A stretch of DNA of 46,558 nt from NCBI GenBank assembly GCA_016934575.1, contig JAFGSN010000065.1:1-46558 (forward strand), read 5' to 3'. The stretch's first letter is position 1. The number at the start of each line of letters is the position of its first letter. This DNA is from Vicinamibacteria bacterium. GTDB lineage: Bacteria; Acidobacteriota; Vicinamibacteria; Fen-336. The position numbers and the translations under genes were made by a program. The notes under the pieces are model-generated. The model was given only the letters and a program-made list of their open reading frames with translations. It searched no databases and was not told where the DNA came from. Positions 16,954-25,138 of the stretch are shown here, one piece after another.

Positions 16954-18809
16954 TGCCGTTATCGAGATCGGGCGGTCTGCTCGTCAATCATCAAAACGAA
17001 TATCAGGCATTGGGCGCGGTGCGAATATCGAAAGATGCGGCTCATATCCTCTTGGTCGCTTTTCTCTTTTCATCCACGGCCTCGGTGTTCGCGCCGCTTC
17101 AAATCTACCTGACAAACCGACTCGAGCTTGCGCTCAATCCACTGGAAATCCTGATGACGCTTGTTCCGCTTTTCTTGGGCATTCTGGCCGCGATCACGAT
17201 CTTTCTCGGATCTCTGCGGGCGCGCAGGCGCGACACGGGCCGTTCACTAGTGTTCGCAATCTCAGTGCTCTTGTGGATTCAAGGAAACGTTTTTGTGTGG
17301 GACTACGGACTCCTGGATGGGCACGCTATCGATTGGAGCGCGACCTGGCTCCTGGGATTGATCGATGGCGCCGTATGGATCGCCGGCATTGCATGGGGGG
17401 TCTGGAAAGCGGGATGGGTGTCGAAGAGGCTCGTTACGCCAGTGAGCATCTGCTTCATATGCATGCAGTCGCTGCATCTCTCGATTCTTCTGGCCTCCGC
17501 TCCGGCCATCGCAGTCAAGCATACGCCTTCGAATAGAAACAAGTATTCCTTCTCGATCCAGAAGAACGTTATATTGATCGTGCTTGACACGTTTCAGTCG
17601 GATGTTTTCCAAGAGTTGATCGATGAAGACGCCTCTCTGGCCTCGATATTCAAGGGTTTCGTCTATTTCCGGAACGCAGTCGGCGGTTTTCGAGAATCCT
17701 ACCCGTCGATACCCAACATCCTTACGGCGACTTATTTCGACAATTCCGCTCCTATGCAGCAATACTTGCGCGACGCCTACCTGTCGGATTCGTCGCTGCC
17801 GAAGCTCCTGATTGAGAACGACTATCGAGTCGACGTATTTTCTTCTCGATGCGGCGTCTTCTATCATCCGACGGTCGTCTCGAATATTGACAATGAAGGA
17901 TTCACTTCTCGCCAACGGATAGCTGAAGTCGCTTTTATCGAGGACATGGCGCTGTTCCGCTATCTGCCGCACTGGCTGAAGATGCATGTCTATAACAATC
18001 AACGGTGGCTTCTCTCGAGATGGGCCCGACGACTCCGGGAGAAACGAACCGAGCCTCAGTGGTCCACCCAAGAGGCAAGCAGGGAACTCGCGGACGTTCG
18101 TTTCGTGCACGAATTTCTCGACTCCGCAACGGTGACCCATCGGAGGAACGCTTTCAAGTTCTATCATTTGAAGGGACTCCATCCCCCGCTTCGCATGACC
18201 CGCGATCTTGAATACGAGATCATTGAAGAGACGCGAGACGGAGTCAAGGAAGTGGCGCGCGGCGTCTTGAAACTCGTCGGCATTGTTCTTTCCAGGCTTG
18301 ATGAGCTGGGCCTGTTCGACAGCTCCATGGTTTTTGTGCTTTCCGATCACGGCATCTATGCCGCGAGCATGTCAGGCGTGAGAGTGCCGGATGAGATCGT
18401 GAAAAGGTACGGCAATGGAGGAAATGTGGACAGCCGTCAGCTTCCGGAAAGCAAGGGCGTCGTTTTGCCGCTTGTTCTCGCCAAAAGGCATGGAGCCACG
18501 GGAGAGCTCCTCATATGCGATGCGCCGGTCTCGCTGTCGGATATACCCAAGACAATTGCGTCCGAGCTTGGCCTGGCGAACGACGGTTTCCCCGGAATGT
18601 CCATGTTTAACAGCTCCATGGATGCGCCAAGGGAGAGGAGAGTTCTTTTCAGCACATTTCGACGGAATCCGCCGTATTCATCCCCATACAGAAGCACGAT
18701 GCATGAGTTCATCGTTTCCGGATTTAGCTGGCTGGACAGCTCCTGGACGAAAACCGGCAGAGTCTATGAACCGGCGGAATCCACAAATGATTCGCCTGAC
18801 GAGAAATAG
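16932..18809 (+). CDS. membrane-embedded sulfatase/phosphoglycerol-transferase-like enzyme
   Basis: A 625-residue protein at most. About four or five hydrophobic segments occupy residues 35-210. They are followed by an extracytoplasmic alkaline-phosphatase-superfamily domain: the first metal-binding aspartate in VILIVLDTFQSD, a segment SYPSIPNILTATYFD in the place of the nucleophile loop, and a second metal site in VFVLSDHGIYA. The Cys/Ser of classical CxPxR sulfatases is absent, so a Ser/Thr nucleophile as in LtaS/OpgB-type transferases is more likely. It could transfer or remove a phospho- or sulfo-substituent on a surface glycan made by the two upstream genes. The start is unclear: TTG 16932 gives an odd 30-residue lead, while GTG 17019 (MRISKDAAH) puts the first helix at the N-terminus. 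Confidence 0.8.
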   Translation: MPSDWINLPLSRSGGLLVNHQNEYQALGAVRISKDAAHILLVAFLFSSTASVFAPLQIYLTNRLELALNPLEILMTLVPLFLGILAAITIFLGSLRARRRDTGRSLVFAISVLLWIQGNVFVWDYGLLDGHAIDWSATWLLGLIDGAVWIAGIAWGVWKAGWVSKRLVTPVSICFICMQSLHLSILLASAPAIAVKHTPSNRNKYSFSIQKNVILIVLDTFQSDVFQELIDEDASLASIFKGFVYFRNAVGGFRESYPSIPNILTATYFDNSAPMQQYLRDAYLSDSSLPKLLIENDYRVDVFSSRCGVFYHPTVVSNIDNEGFTSRQRIAEVAFIEDMALFRYLPHWLKMHVYNNQRWLLSRWARRLREKRTEPQWSTQEASRELADVRFVHEFLDSATVTHRRNAFKFYHLKGLHPPLRMTRDLEYEIIEETRDGVKEVARGVLKLVGIVLSRLDELGLFDSSMVFVLSDHGIYAASMSGVRVPDEIVKRYGNGGNVDSRQLPESKGVVLPLVLAKRHGATGELLICDAPVSLSDIPKTIASELGLANDGFPGMSMFNSSMDAPRERRVLFSTFRRNPPYSSPYRSTMHEFIVSGFSWLDSSWTKTGRVYEPAESTNDSPDEK

Positions 18810-18959
18810 GTTGGCGGCGCCTGCACGAATCGATCCCGCAATCATCGCGCAACTATTGGGCGCCGAACAACGATATGCATGATCGACTGGCATTAAAAAC
18901 CGGCTTACCTTGCGCCTTCGTGGGGCGCCCTTGCCATTGCGGCGACTACGCCAAAAGGC

Positions 18960-20699
18960 TCAGTGACAGCCATCGGTTGTGACCTGCATCACTAACGCCG
19001 CCGCCACGCGTCCATTCCGCTCGCGCAGGAAAAAGGACGTGCCGTCTCGCACCCACTTGCCCGTGTCGGCTCTTCCGCTCAACGCCAGGGCGGCAAATAC
19101 CGGCCCTTCGGGGCTATCCACTCTCACCTCGACGGGCCTCGGACTACGCCACTCCAGGGTCGTAATGCCAAGGCCGGTTCCATCGCAAACGCGCACACGC
19201 TCGGGCCGGGCAACGAGAGTCGCCGCCTTGAAATCGAGGCGCTCGAGTGTGGCCAACTCTGGCATCATGAGTCGCGCGTTGCCGTCCGGAGACAAGACGA
19301 TAACTGGAAGTTGGGTCGCGGGCAGGTTCTCGAGCGCCTCGACCTCGACCGCACCGAGTCGTAAAGCGCCCAGAAGCGTGAGAGTGCGCTCGATATACCG
19401 GCTATCAGCAAACACTGTCCAGTCGTTGAGGAAGCCGAGCCGGTTACGTAAATAGAATCCGTCGTTGCCGAACCACGGATTCAGTGGCATGACGCCGACT
19501 ACCCCGACTGTTCTCCAGGGACGTAACGTTGCACCAAGTTCTGCGAGTGTTCGCACGATCTGTCGGTTTCGATTCGCTTCGTTCTTGTACCAGCGGATGA
19601 GCGACGAGCGTCGTGCTTGAGTGGTCGCGGCCCAGAGCGCCGGCGTCAGCACGATCGCAGCGACCAACCACGCGCGTCGCTGGCGCTGCAAGCCCATTAC
19701 GACGGGGCCAAGAGCAAGGAGTGAGGATGCCTGCCAAACGATCCAGTTAAAGGCGTAGTAGGGGAAGAAGTGTCGCGGGAGCGCCGCGTAAGGCACGACG
19801 AGGGCGAGCGTAACGGCTAGCAATCCCATGCTCCTCACACAAGCCGTCGAGTTGCGGGAAAGGGACACGACGACCAGCACCCCGAGCTGGAGTCCGGTTG
19901 CGAAGCAGGCTCCCGGGCTGCATGTCATATATGCGATCGTTGTTCGAACGAGGCTGGAGGGACTGAAGTCAGGCTGGTAGAAGGGCGAGGGTGACCGGAG
20001 GAAGCTCGTTCTTCCGCCGGTGAAGCTCCAGGCCAAGACGAGGACCACGACGACGACCAGCGATCCCAGCGCGACACGTCTCGCAACAGGCCCCCGTTCG
20101 GCGCGCCGCCCTCGCTCGAGGGCGCGAAGGGCGAGCATAAGCACGACCGCCAGAGCGAAGTCTTCCTTCGCCAGCAGGCTTCCGGCGAACATGGCAACGC
20201 CCGAAACGAGACACACGCAACGCACGGTCATCCGTCGAGGCTCGACATCGAGCAACAGGAGCGCGCCGACCGCCATCACAGCCGACACGAGGTTGGTGAT
20301 CAAACCTGAATACAGCGCGTACTCGGGTTCGTATTCGAACATCATCGCGCCAAACAAGGCAACGACTCCGAGAAGCGAGGCCCACCCCACCCCGGATGGG
20401 AAAACGCGCAGTGTGAACCAGAGCACGAGACTGACGTACAGTGCGATCAGCAGATGCAGGGTCGAGTAGTAAGCGCGGCGCCCGGCGATACTGAGAACAC
20501 CAAGCACGAGCGTCGACACGGGACGAACCGTCAGCGACGGAAGATCCTTGAACGAGCGGTAGGAGAGGTTTCGGAAATCGTCGTGGTGAACGGGAAAGCC
20601 CAGAATCGGGCCCTCGGGCGCGCTCAGGTAGAACATCCCCAAGTGCACGGCCACGGCTGCGACCACAAGTCCCAGGAACCGCAGAGGCGTTTTCCGCAT
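18960..20699 (-). CDS. polytopic GT-C-like membrane glycosyltransferase
   Basis: A 579-residue integral membrane protein with about 10-11 predicted helices and a C-terminal extracytoplasmic domain of about 170 residues. The first loop carries HHDDF, and a later loop carries RPVS. This is the arrangement expected of lipid-linked-sugar glycosyltransferases of the GT-C fold, but I cannot assign a family. The start ATG at 20699 (MRKTPLRFLGLVV) places the first helix at the N-terminus; the frame continues upstream through the tRNA gene, which rules out a longer form. It lies 46 nt downstream of tRNA-Val on the same strand with no visible terminator between, so it may be read from the tRNA promoter. 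Convergent with the sulfatase-like gene. Confidence 0.72.
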   Translation of the reverse strand: MRKTPLRFLGLVVAAVAVHLGMFYLSAPEGPILGFPVHHDDFRNLSYRSFKDLPSLTVRPVSTLVLGVLSIAGRRAYYSTLHLLIALYVSLVLWFTLRVFPSGVGWASLLGVVALFGAMMFEYEPEYALYSGLITNLVSAVMAVGALLLLDVEPRRMTVRCVCLVSGVAMFAGSLLAKEDFALAVVLMLALRALERGRRAERGPVARRVALGSLVVVVVLVLAWSFTGGRTSFLRSPSPFYQPDFSPSSLVRTTIAYMTCSPGACFATGLQLGVLVVVSLSRNSTACVRSMGLLAVTLALVVPYAALPRHFFPYYAFNWIVWQASSLLALGPVVMGLQRQRRAWLVAAIVLTPALWAATTQARRSSLIRWYKNEANRNRQIVRTLAELGATLRPWRTVGVVGVMPLNPWFGNDGFYLRNRLGFLNDWTVFADSRYIERTLTLLGALRLGAVEVEALENLPATQLPVIVLSPDGNARLMMPELATLERLDFKAATLVARPERVRVCDGTGLGITTLEWRSPRPVEVRVDSPEGPVFAALALSGRADTGKWVRDGTSFFLRERNGRVAAALVMQVTTDGCH

Positions 20700-20745
20700 G
20701 GGATCTTTCGAGGACGTAGCGCCGATGGGATTTGATGAGCGGTCC

Positions 20746-20820
20746 TGGTGGGCGCTGTAGGACTTGAACCTACGACTTCCACCGTGTGAAGGTGGCACTC
20801 TACCGCTGAGTTAAGCGCCC
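20746..20820 (-). tRNA. tRNA-Val(CAC) with encoded CCA
   Basis: The 75-nt gene folds into a full cloverleaf: acceptor GGGCGCT/AGCGCCC, D-arm ACTC/GAGT, anticodon stem CCACC/GGTGG with loop TTCACAC (anticodon CAC, reading GUG), and T-arm GTAGG-TTCAAGT-CCTAC. The 3' CCA is encoded. No intron. Confidence 0.97.
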
Positions 20821-20835
20821 ATATCCGACACGCCG

Positions 20836-20864
20836 AGTCTAGCCATCTATCGGCATCTCGTCAA
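20836..20864 (-). promoter_or_regulatory. promoter of tRNA-Val
   Basis: On the minus strand TTGACG (20859-20864), a 17-nt spacer and TAGACT (20836-20841), ending 15 nt before the mature tRNA 5' end. Both hexamers and the spacing fit a sigma70 housekeeping promoter. Confidence 0.65.
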
Positions 20865-21073
20865 CCGCGCGTAATGCGGCTTTGTTCCACTCATTCATGG
20901 GTACGACCCGACCGACCCCGCCGGTCGCGGATCAGGGGCCGCGAGGGTCGGGTTGCGGCCCAAGGCCGCGCCAAGCGATACTCGGCAGCGACGTCTTCGA
21001 TTGATGATCCAGACGGCGCGTTGCAGTCGCCGGCCAGCCAAGCGGAGAAGGACTCCGCCCGATATATGAGTCG

Positions 21074-22465
21074 ATGAGTCTCTTCGATCCCATCAACGGC
21101 CAGAGGTTCTTCGCGCCGGATCTCCCCGGCTATGACAAGCTTCTGGGCTGTGTCCGCTGCGGACGGTGCCTGTCCGTTTGCCCGACGTACGAGCTGACGC
21201 GAATCGAGACGTTCTCGCCGCGCGGACGTCTGAGCCTGTTGCGCGCCGTCGAGGACGGCCGGCTTGAGCTGACGCGAGGAGTCGCGGAACATCTATATCA
21301 CTGCCTCGACTGCCGCTCGTGCGACACCGTGTGTCCGCCCGGCGTGGGCATCGGCGAGTTGATCGTGCGCGGCCGCGCCGCCGCCGAGGCGCGTCATGCG
21401 CGTCCCTGGTGGCTGCGGCGCCTGCTCGACGTCTTCTTGGCCAGTCCCGCGCGCGTGGAAACGGCGGCCGCGCCCCTGAGGCTGTTGCAGGCGCTGCGAC
21501 TGGATCGCCTCGTCGTTCTGACGCTCGGCGGGCTGCCCGGCATTGGAGCGACGATTCGAACGCTTCAAGCCTTTGCTCCTCGTTTGAGCCGGCCGCTGCG
21601 TCGCGAGCTGCCGCGCGTCGTTCGCGCATCGGGCGAAGAACGCCATCGGGTGGCGTTTTTCCTCGGATGCCTGATGAACGTCGCCATGCCCGACGTGAGC
21701 CGCGCCACGTTGCACGTACTCGCGCGCGCGGGCTGCACGGTTCTGATCCCTCGGGAACAAGCGTGCTGCGGAGCGCCGCACGACGATCAGGGCCAGCGCG
21801 CCACGGCTTTGCGTCTGGCGCGGCGCAACATCGCGCTTTTCGAGTCGTTGCCGGACGGAATCGAGGCGATCGTCACCGACTGCGCCGGTTGCGGCGCGGC
21901 GCTTAAAGAGTACGCGCTCTGGCTGGCGGACGATCCTGAATGGGCGTCGCGCGCGCGACGCTTCAGCGCGCGCGTACGCGACGTCACGGAATGGCTCGAC
22001 GCGATATGGCCGGAGGAATTGAAGCTCGACCACGAGCCCAGGCTCGCCGTCTATCATGACCCTTGCCATCTCGCCAACATCCAGGGAGTGCGCGCCGCTC
22101 CGCGCTCACTGCTCGCGCGCGTGAGCGGCCTCGAGCTACGGCCGCTCGCGAACGGTTTTCCCGTGGAATGCTGCGGCAGCGCCGGGATCTACAATCTCAC
22201 GCACACGGCTCGATCTCTAGCTCTTTTGGAACGTAAGATGGCCGCCATCGAGGCGGCCGGCGCCGAGATGGTCGTGAGCGCGAATCCCGGCTGCCTGATG
22301 CAGATCGCGTGGGGGGCCCGACGCGCGAATCGCTCGCTTTCGCTTCGGCACGTCGTGGAAATCCTCGACGCGAGCCTCCCGAAGACCGCAGGTCATGATG
22401 ACGATCATGTAATAGGAATGAGCACAAAGGCGCGGAAGCGAGGAGACTCAAAGAACGAATTCTAA
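21074..22465 (+). CDS. glcF: glycolate oxidase iron-sulfur subunit
   Basis: GlcF-like subunit of (S)-2-hydroxy-acid (glycolate) dehydrogenase, which passes electrons from the flavin subunit GlcD towards the respiratory chain. The 463-residue protein has two 4Fe-4S motifs near its N-terminus (CVRCGRCLSVCP and CLDCRSCDTVCP) and two CCG-type cysteine-rich domains (FLGCLMNVAMP ... EQACCGAPHDDQG ... TDCAGCGA; YHDPCHLANIQG ... ECCGSAGIY ... NPGCLMQI). The ATG at 21074 has no strong ribosome-binding site; upstream GATATATGAGTCG offers another ATG in a different frame. glcD follows after 175 nt. glcE is absent here, so the enzyme may be two-subunit or use an unlinked partner. Confidence 0.92.
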   Translation: MSLFDPINGQRFFAPDLPGYDKLLGCVRCGRCLSVCPTYELTRIETFSPRGRLSLLRAVEDGRLELTRGVAEHLYHCLDCRSCDTVCPPGVGIGELIVRGRAAAEARHARPWWLRRLLDVFLASPARVETAAAPLRLLQALRLDRLVVLTLGGLPGIGATIRTLQAFAPRLSRPLRRELPRVVRASGEERHRVAFFLGCLMNVAMPDVSRATLHVLARAGCTVLIPREQACCGAPHDDQGQRATALRLARRNIALFESLPDGIEAIVTDCAGCGAALKEYALWLADDPEWASRARRFSARVRDVTEWLDAIWPEELKLDHEPRLAVYHDPCHLANIQGVRAAPRSLLARVSGLELRPLANGFPVECCGSAGIYNLTHTARSLALLERKMAAIEAAGAEMVVSANPGCLMQIAWGARRANRSLSLRHVVEILDASLPKTAGHDDDHVIGMSTKARKRGDSKNEF

Positions 22466-22640
22466 CGAAGGAAAACGGAATGGAATCATCCTGGGAAGCG
22501 CGGCCCGTCCAAGCGTCTGATCGTGTCGTTGATTCGATCTCCCGGCGACATCCGTGTTTTCGCGCCTTTGATTCTTCGCGATTTTTCCTGTCTCATACGA
22601 TAGTGAAGATCTTCAGTAAGGCCGACCAGAAGCGGGAGCC

Positions 22641-24041
22641 ATGAACGCCGCCATCTTGTCCGAGCTGCGCGCGGCCGTTCAGGACGACATACGCCTGAGC
22701 GTCGCGCCTGAGGATCTCGCGGCCTATGCCTACGACGGGACGTGGGCCGAGACCGCGCCCGCGGTCGTCGTGCATCCCGACTCTAGCGAGCAGACCGCGG
22801 CGGTGCTGCGCGTGGCGCACGCGCGGCGCATCCCTGTCGTGCCGCGCGGTTCGGGCACGGGACTTGCCGGAGGATCGCTGCCCGTGCCGGGCGCGATCTG
22901 CCTCAACCTCGCGCGCATGAATCGCATCATCGAGATTTCGCGAGGCGACTCGCTGGCGATTGCCCAGCCCGGAGTGGTCACGCAAGATCTGCAACAGGCG
23001 GTCGAGAAGCTCGGGCTCTTCTATCCGCCGGATCCCGCCAGCTCCTATCAGTGCACGCTCGGAGGGAATGTCGCCACGAACGCCGGAGGGCCTCGCTGTC
23101 TCAAGTACGGCGTCACGAGCGACTATGTTCTCGGTTTGACCGTGTGTTTGCCGGGCGGAGCGATCATGCGCCTCGGAGGACGCACGATCAAAAACGTCAC
23201 CGGCTACAATCTGTCGCAGCTCATCGTCGGCTCGGAAGGCACGTTAGGCGTGGTGACGGAGATCGTGCTCCGACTGATCCCCAGGCCGGACGCCGAGCGC
23301 ACGGCGCTGGCCACGTTTTCGCGCATGGCCGACGCCTGCGCCGCGGTGGGCGCCATGCTTTCCGCCGGCATCGTACCGTTGCTCGCCGAGTTGATGGACC
23401 GCGCGACGATACGCGCGGTCGAGGAGTTCAGGAGCTTCGGTTTGCCGACCGACGTCGAGGCGCTGCTGCTCATCGCGGTCGACGGCGATCCGGCGCTTGC
23501 GCAGAGCGCGATCGACTCTGCCGCCGATATCTTGCGTGGCGCCGGCGCGCGCGACGTTCGACTATCGCGATCATCCGAGGAATCGGACGCGCTCGGGGAG
23601 GCGCGGCGCAGCGTCAGCCCGGCCATCGCGCGCCTGGCGCCTCACAAGCTCGGCGAGGACGTCGCGGTGCCGCGCAGCCGTATCCCCGAGATGGTCGCGC
23701 GCCTTCAGGACATCGCCCGCGAAAACGCGCTCGATATCGTCGTCTACGGTCACATCGGCGACGGCAACCTTCACCCCACGTTGCTTTGTGACCGACGCGA
23801 CAACGCCGTCATGCGACGTGTCGAACGCGCCGCGGGCCAGATGCTCGAGGCCGCCGTCGCGCTGGGCGGCACGCTCTCAGGCGAGCATGGCATCGGCGTT
23901 TTCAAGCGCGATTACATGCGCCTGGCCTGCGATTCCGAAGCGCTGCGACGGATGGCGGCGGTCAAACGGGTCTTCGATCCGCATGGCATCATGAATCCGG
24001 GAAAGAAGCTGCCGGAGGAGATTGAAAAAGGCGCCGAATAG
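22641..24041 (+). CDS. glcD: glycolate oxidase FAD-linked subunit
   Basis: FAD-dependent subunit that oxidises glycolate (or D-lactate or another 2-hydroxy acid) to the 2-oxo acid. The 466-residue protein has the PCMH-type FAD domain at about 35-215 (VVPRGSGTGLAGGSLP, YPPDPASSYQCTLGGNVATNAGGPRCLKYG read in segments, GSEGTLGVVTEIVLRL) and the C-terminal FAD-oxidase domain with YGHIGDGNLHPTLL and GGTLSGEHGIGVFKR, which holds the substrate and metal-binding histidines. The length matches GlcD. The start ATG has GGGAG upstream. The DUF4846 gene starts 4 nt after the stop, which suggests coupled translation. Confidence 0.93.
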   Translation: MNAAILSELRAAVQDDIRLSVAPEDLAAYAYDGTWAETAPAVVVHPDSSEQTAAVLRVAHARRIPVVPRGSGTGLAGGSLPVPGAICLNLARMNRIIEISRGDSLAIAQPGVVTQDLQQAVEKLGLFYPPDPASSYQCTLGGNVATNAGGPRCLKYGVTSDYVLGLTVCLPGGAIMRLGGRTIKNVTGYNLSQLIVGSEGTLGVVTEIVLRLIPRPDAERTALATFSRMADACAAVGAMLSAGIVPLLAELMDRATIRAVEEFRSFGLPTDVEALLLIAVDGDPALAQSAIDSAADILRGAGARDVRLSRSSEESDALGEARRSVSPAIARLAPHKLGEDVAVPRSRIPEMVARLQDIARENALDIVVYGHIGDGNLHPTLLCDRRDNAVMRRVERAAGQMLEAAVALGGTLSGEHGIGVFKRDYMRLACDSEALRRMAAVKRVFDPHGIMNPGKKLPEEIEKGAE

Positions 24042-24044
24042 ATC

Positions 24045-24920
24045 GTGGCGGAAGCAAAAGGGTCGAGAAATCGATGGTCCGCCGGATTAGCCGTCGCCGC
24101 CTGTGTCCTATTTTCGGCGAAGCCGTCTTCCGCGGATCAGGGCCGTTATCCGTGGCGCTCTGTTGACGACGCGAAACAAGCGCTGTCTCTGCGCGTGCCG
24201 CCGCCGGAGGGTTTTGTTCGAATGGCGACCGGCGGCGGAGATTTCGCCGACTGGCTGCGCGGATTGCCGATGAAGCACGGACGACCGCCGGTGCTGTTGT
24301 TCGACGGGCGCCTCAAGGCGAATCAGAACGCCCACGTTGCCGTCGTCGACATCGACGTCGGTCGCGCGGACCTGCAACAATGCGCGGACGCCGTCATCCG
24401 GCTTCGAGCCGAATACCTCTACGCCTCCTCCCGCATGGACGACATCAGCTTCCGTTTCACGAGCGGCGATGAAGCGCGTTTCACTCTTTGGGCCCGGGGC
24501 TTTCGGCCGCAAGTGCGCGGCTCGCGCGTTCGATGGATCAAAACCTCGCCGCCGGACGCCGGTCATGCCGGTCTCCGTCGTTTCTTGAACGTCGTGTTCA
24601 CTTATGCGGGAAGCAAGTCGCTCGAGCAAGAGCTTTGCCGAGTCGATGATCCGAGCACATTACAGGCGGGCGACGTCTTCATTCAGGGAGGCTTTCCCGG
24701 ACATGCGGTTCTTGTCGTGGACGTCGCTGTTCACCGGAGCACCGGACGCGCCGCTTTTCTACTGGCTCAGAGCTATATGCCGGCCCAGGAAATCCACATC
24801 CTCAAGAATCCCGGAGACGCCCGGCTCTCCCCCTGGTATGTGCTCGACGCCGGCGACGTGCTCGCGACGCCCGAGTGGATCTTCAGGCGCTCCGATCTCA
24901 GACGCTTCTGCGCGCCTTGA
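24045..24920 (+). CDS. secreted DUF4846-type protein
   Basis: A 291-residue exported protein recognised as DUF4846 by the run DFADWLRGLPMKHGRPPVLL, LFDGRLK, DLQQCADAVIRLRAEYLY and a C-terminal GDVFIQGGFPGHAVLVVDVA with a conserved histidine. The end segment (LLAQSYMPAQEIHIL) is reminiscent of the NlpC/P60-like papain fold. An N-terminal signal peptide (hydrophobic core about residues 12-25, cleavage near PSSADQ) sends it to the periplasm. Its biochemical role is not known. The GTG start lies 4 nt after the glcD stop, so it is probably last in the glcD transcript, though a link to glycolate metabolism is not evident from the protein. Confidence 0.75.
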   Translation: MAEAKGSRNRWSAGLAVAACVLFSAKPSSADQGRYPWRSVDDAKQALSLRVPPPEGFVRMATGGGDFADWLRGLPMKHGRPPVLLFDGRLKANQNAHVAVVDIDVGRADLQQCADAVIRLRAEYLYASSRMDDISFRFTSGDEARFTLWARGFRPQVRGSRVRWIKTSPPDAGHAGLRRFLNVVFTYAGSKSLEQELCRVDDPSTLQAGDVFIQGGFPGHAVLVVDVAVHRSTGRAAFLLAQSYMPAQEIHILKNPGDARLSPWYVLDAGDVLATPEWIFRRSDLRRFCAP

Positions 24921-24950
24921 TTGACACGCGCGCTCGGCAATCGATAGAAT
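24921..24950 (+). promoter_or_regulatory. strong sigma70-type promoter for the thrA leader
   Basis: TTGACA (24921-24926, perfect) and TAGAAT (24945-24950, 5 of 6), separated by 18 nt, begin immediately after the stop of the preceding gene. Initiation is expected around 24957, which coincides with the ATG of the putative leader peptide. Confidence 0.75.
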
Positions 24951-24956
24951 CCCCAC

Positions 24957-25025
24957 ATGATCAGGCTGGATGACGTTCGCAACACGCGGCGCACGACCGG
25001 CCCTTCAGGGGGTTTCGTGGCTTAG
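24957..25025 (+). CDS. putative threonine leader peptide, apparently leaderless
   Basis: A 22-codon open frame, MIRLDDVRNTRRTTG followed by PSGGFVA and TAG, between the promoter and the terminator upstream of thrA. Three of its codons at positions 10-14 are Thr (ACG..ACG ACC), in the RNTRRTTG segment. The ATG lies at the predicted transcription start, so it would be translated as a leaderless message. Codons 18-20 (GGG GGT TTC) lie in the predicted antiterminator arm, and the stop is 25 nt before the terminator stem, which fits a ribosome-sensed attenuator like thrL. It is short, low in Thr compared with E. coli thrL, and unproven. Confidence 0.45.
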   Translation: MIRLDDVRNTRRTTGPSGGFVA

Positions 25026-25080
25026 ATTGGAGCGCGCCGTCCAAGCCAAAAACCCCGAGGAGACTCGGGGTTTTTTCTTT
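25009..25080 (+). promoter_or_regulatory. attenuator: alternative antiterminator and terminator hairpins upstream of thrA
   Basis: The terminator stem is AACCCCGAG (25051-25059), loop GAGA, CTCGGGGTT (25064-25072), extended by AAA/TTT and followed by a T-run (25071-25076). The 5' arm (AAACCCC, 25050-25056) can instead pair with GGGGTTT at 25009-25015 inside the leader peptide frame, which would prevent termination. A further hairpin, TTGGA/TCCAA with flanking GGC/GCC (about 25019-25047), lies between. A ribosome stalled at the Thr codons leaves 25009-25015 free (read-through); one that reaches the stop covers it (termination). Confidence 0.6.
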
Positions 25081-25138
25081 CTGGCGCATAAAGAGCCGAG
25101 AACGACGAGCCAATGGAAACGGAATTGGAGGATCGACG

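Noticed and set aside
20700-20798. A longer start for the GT-C membrane protein
   Set aside because: The extra codons are read through the tRNA-Val gene.
20746-20820. tRNA-Val as the edge of an integrated island
   Set aside because: No direct repeat of the tRNA 3' end and no integrase gene are visible within the window; kept only as a possibility in the findings.
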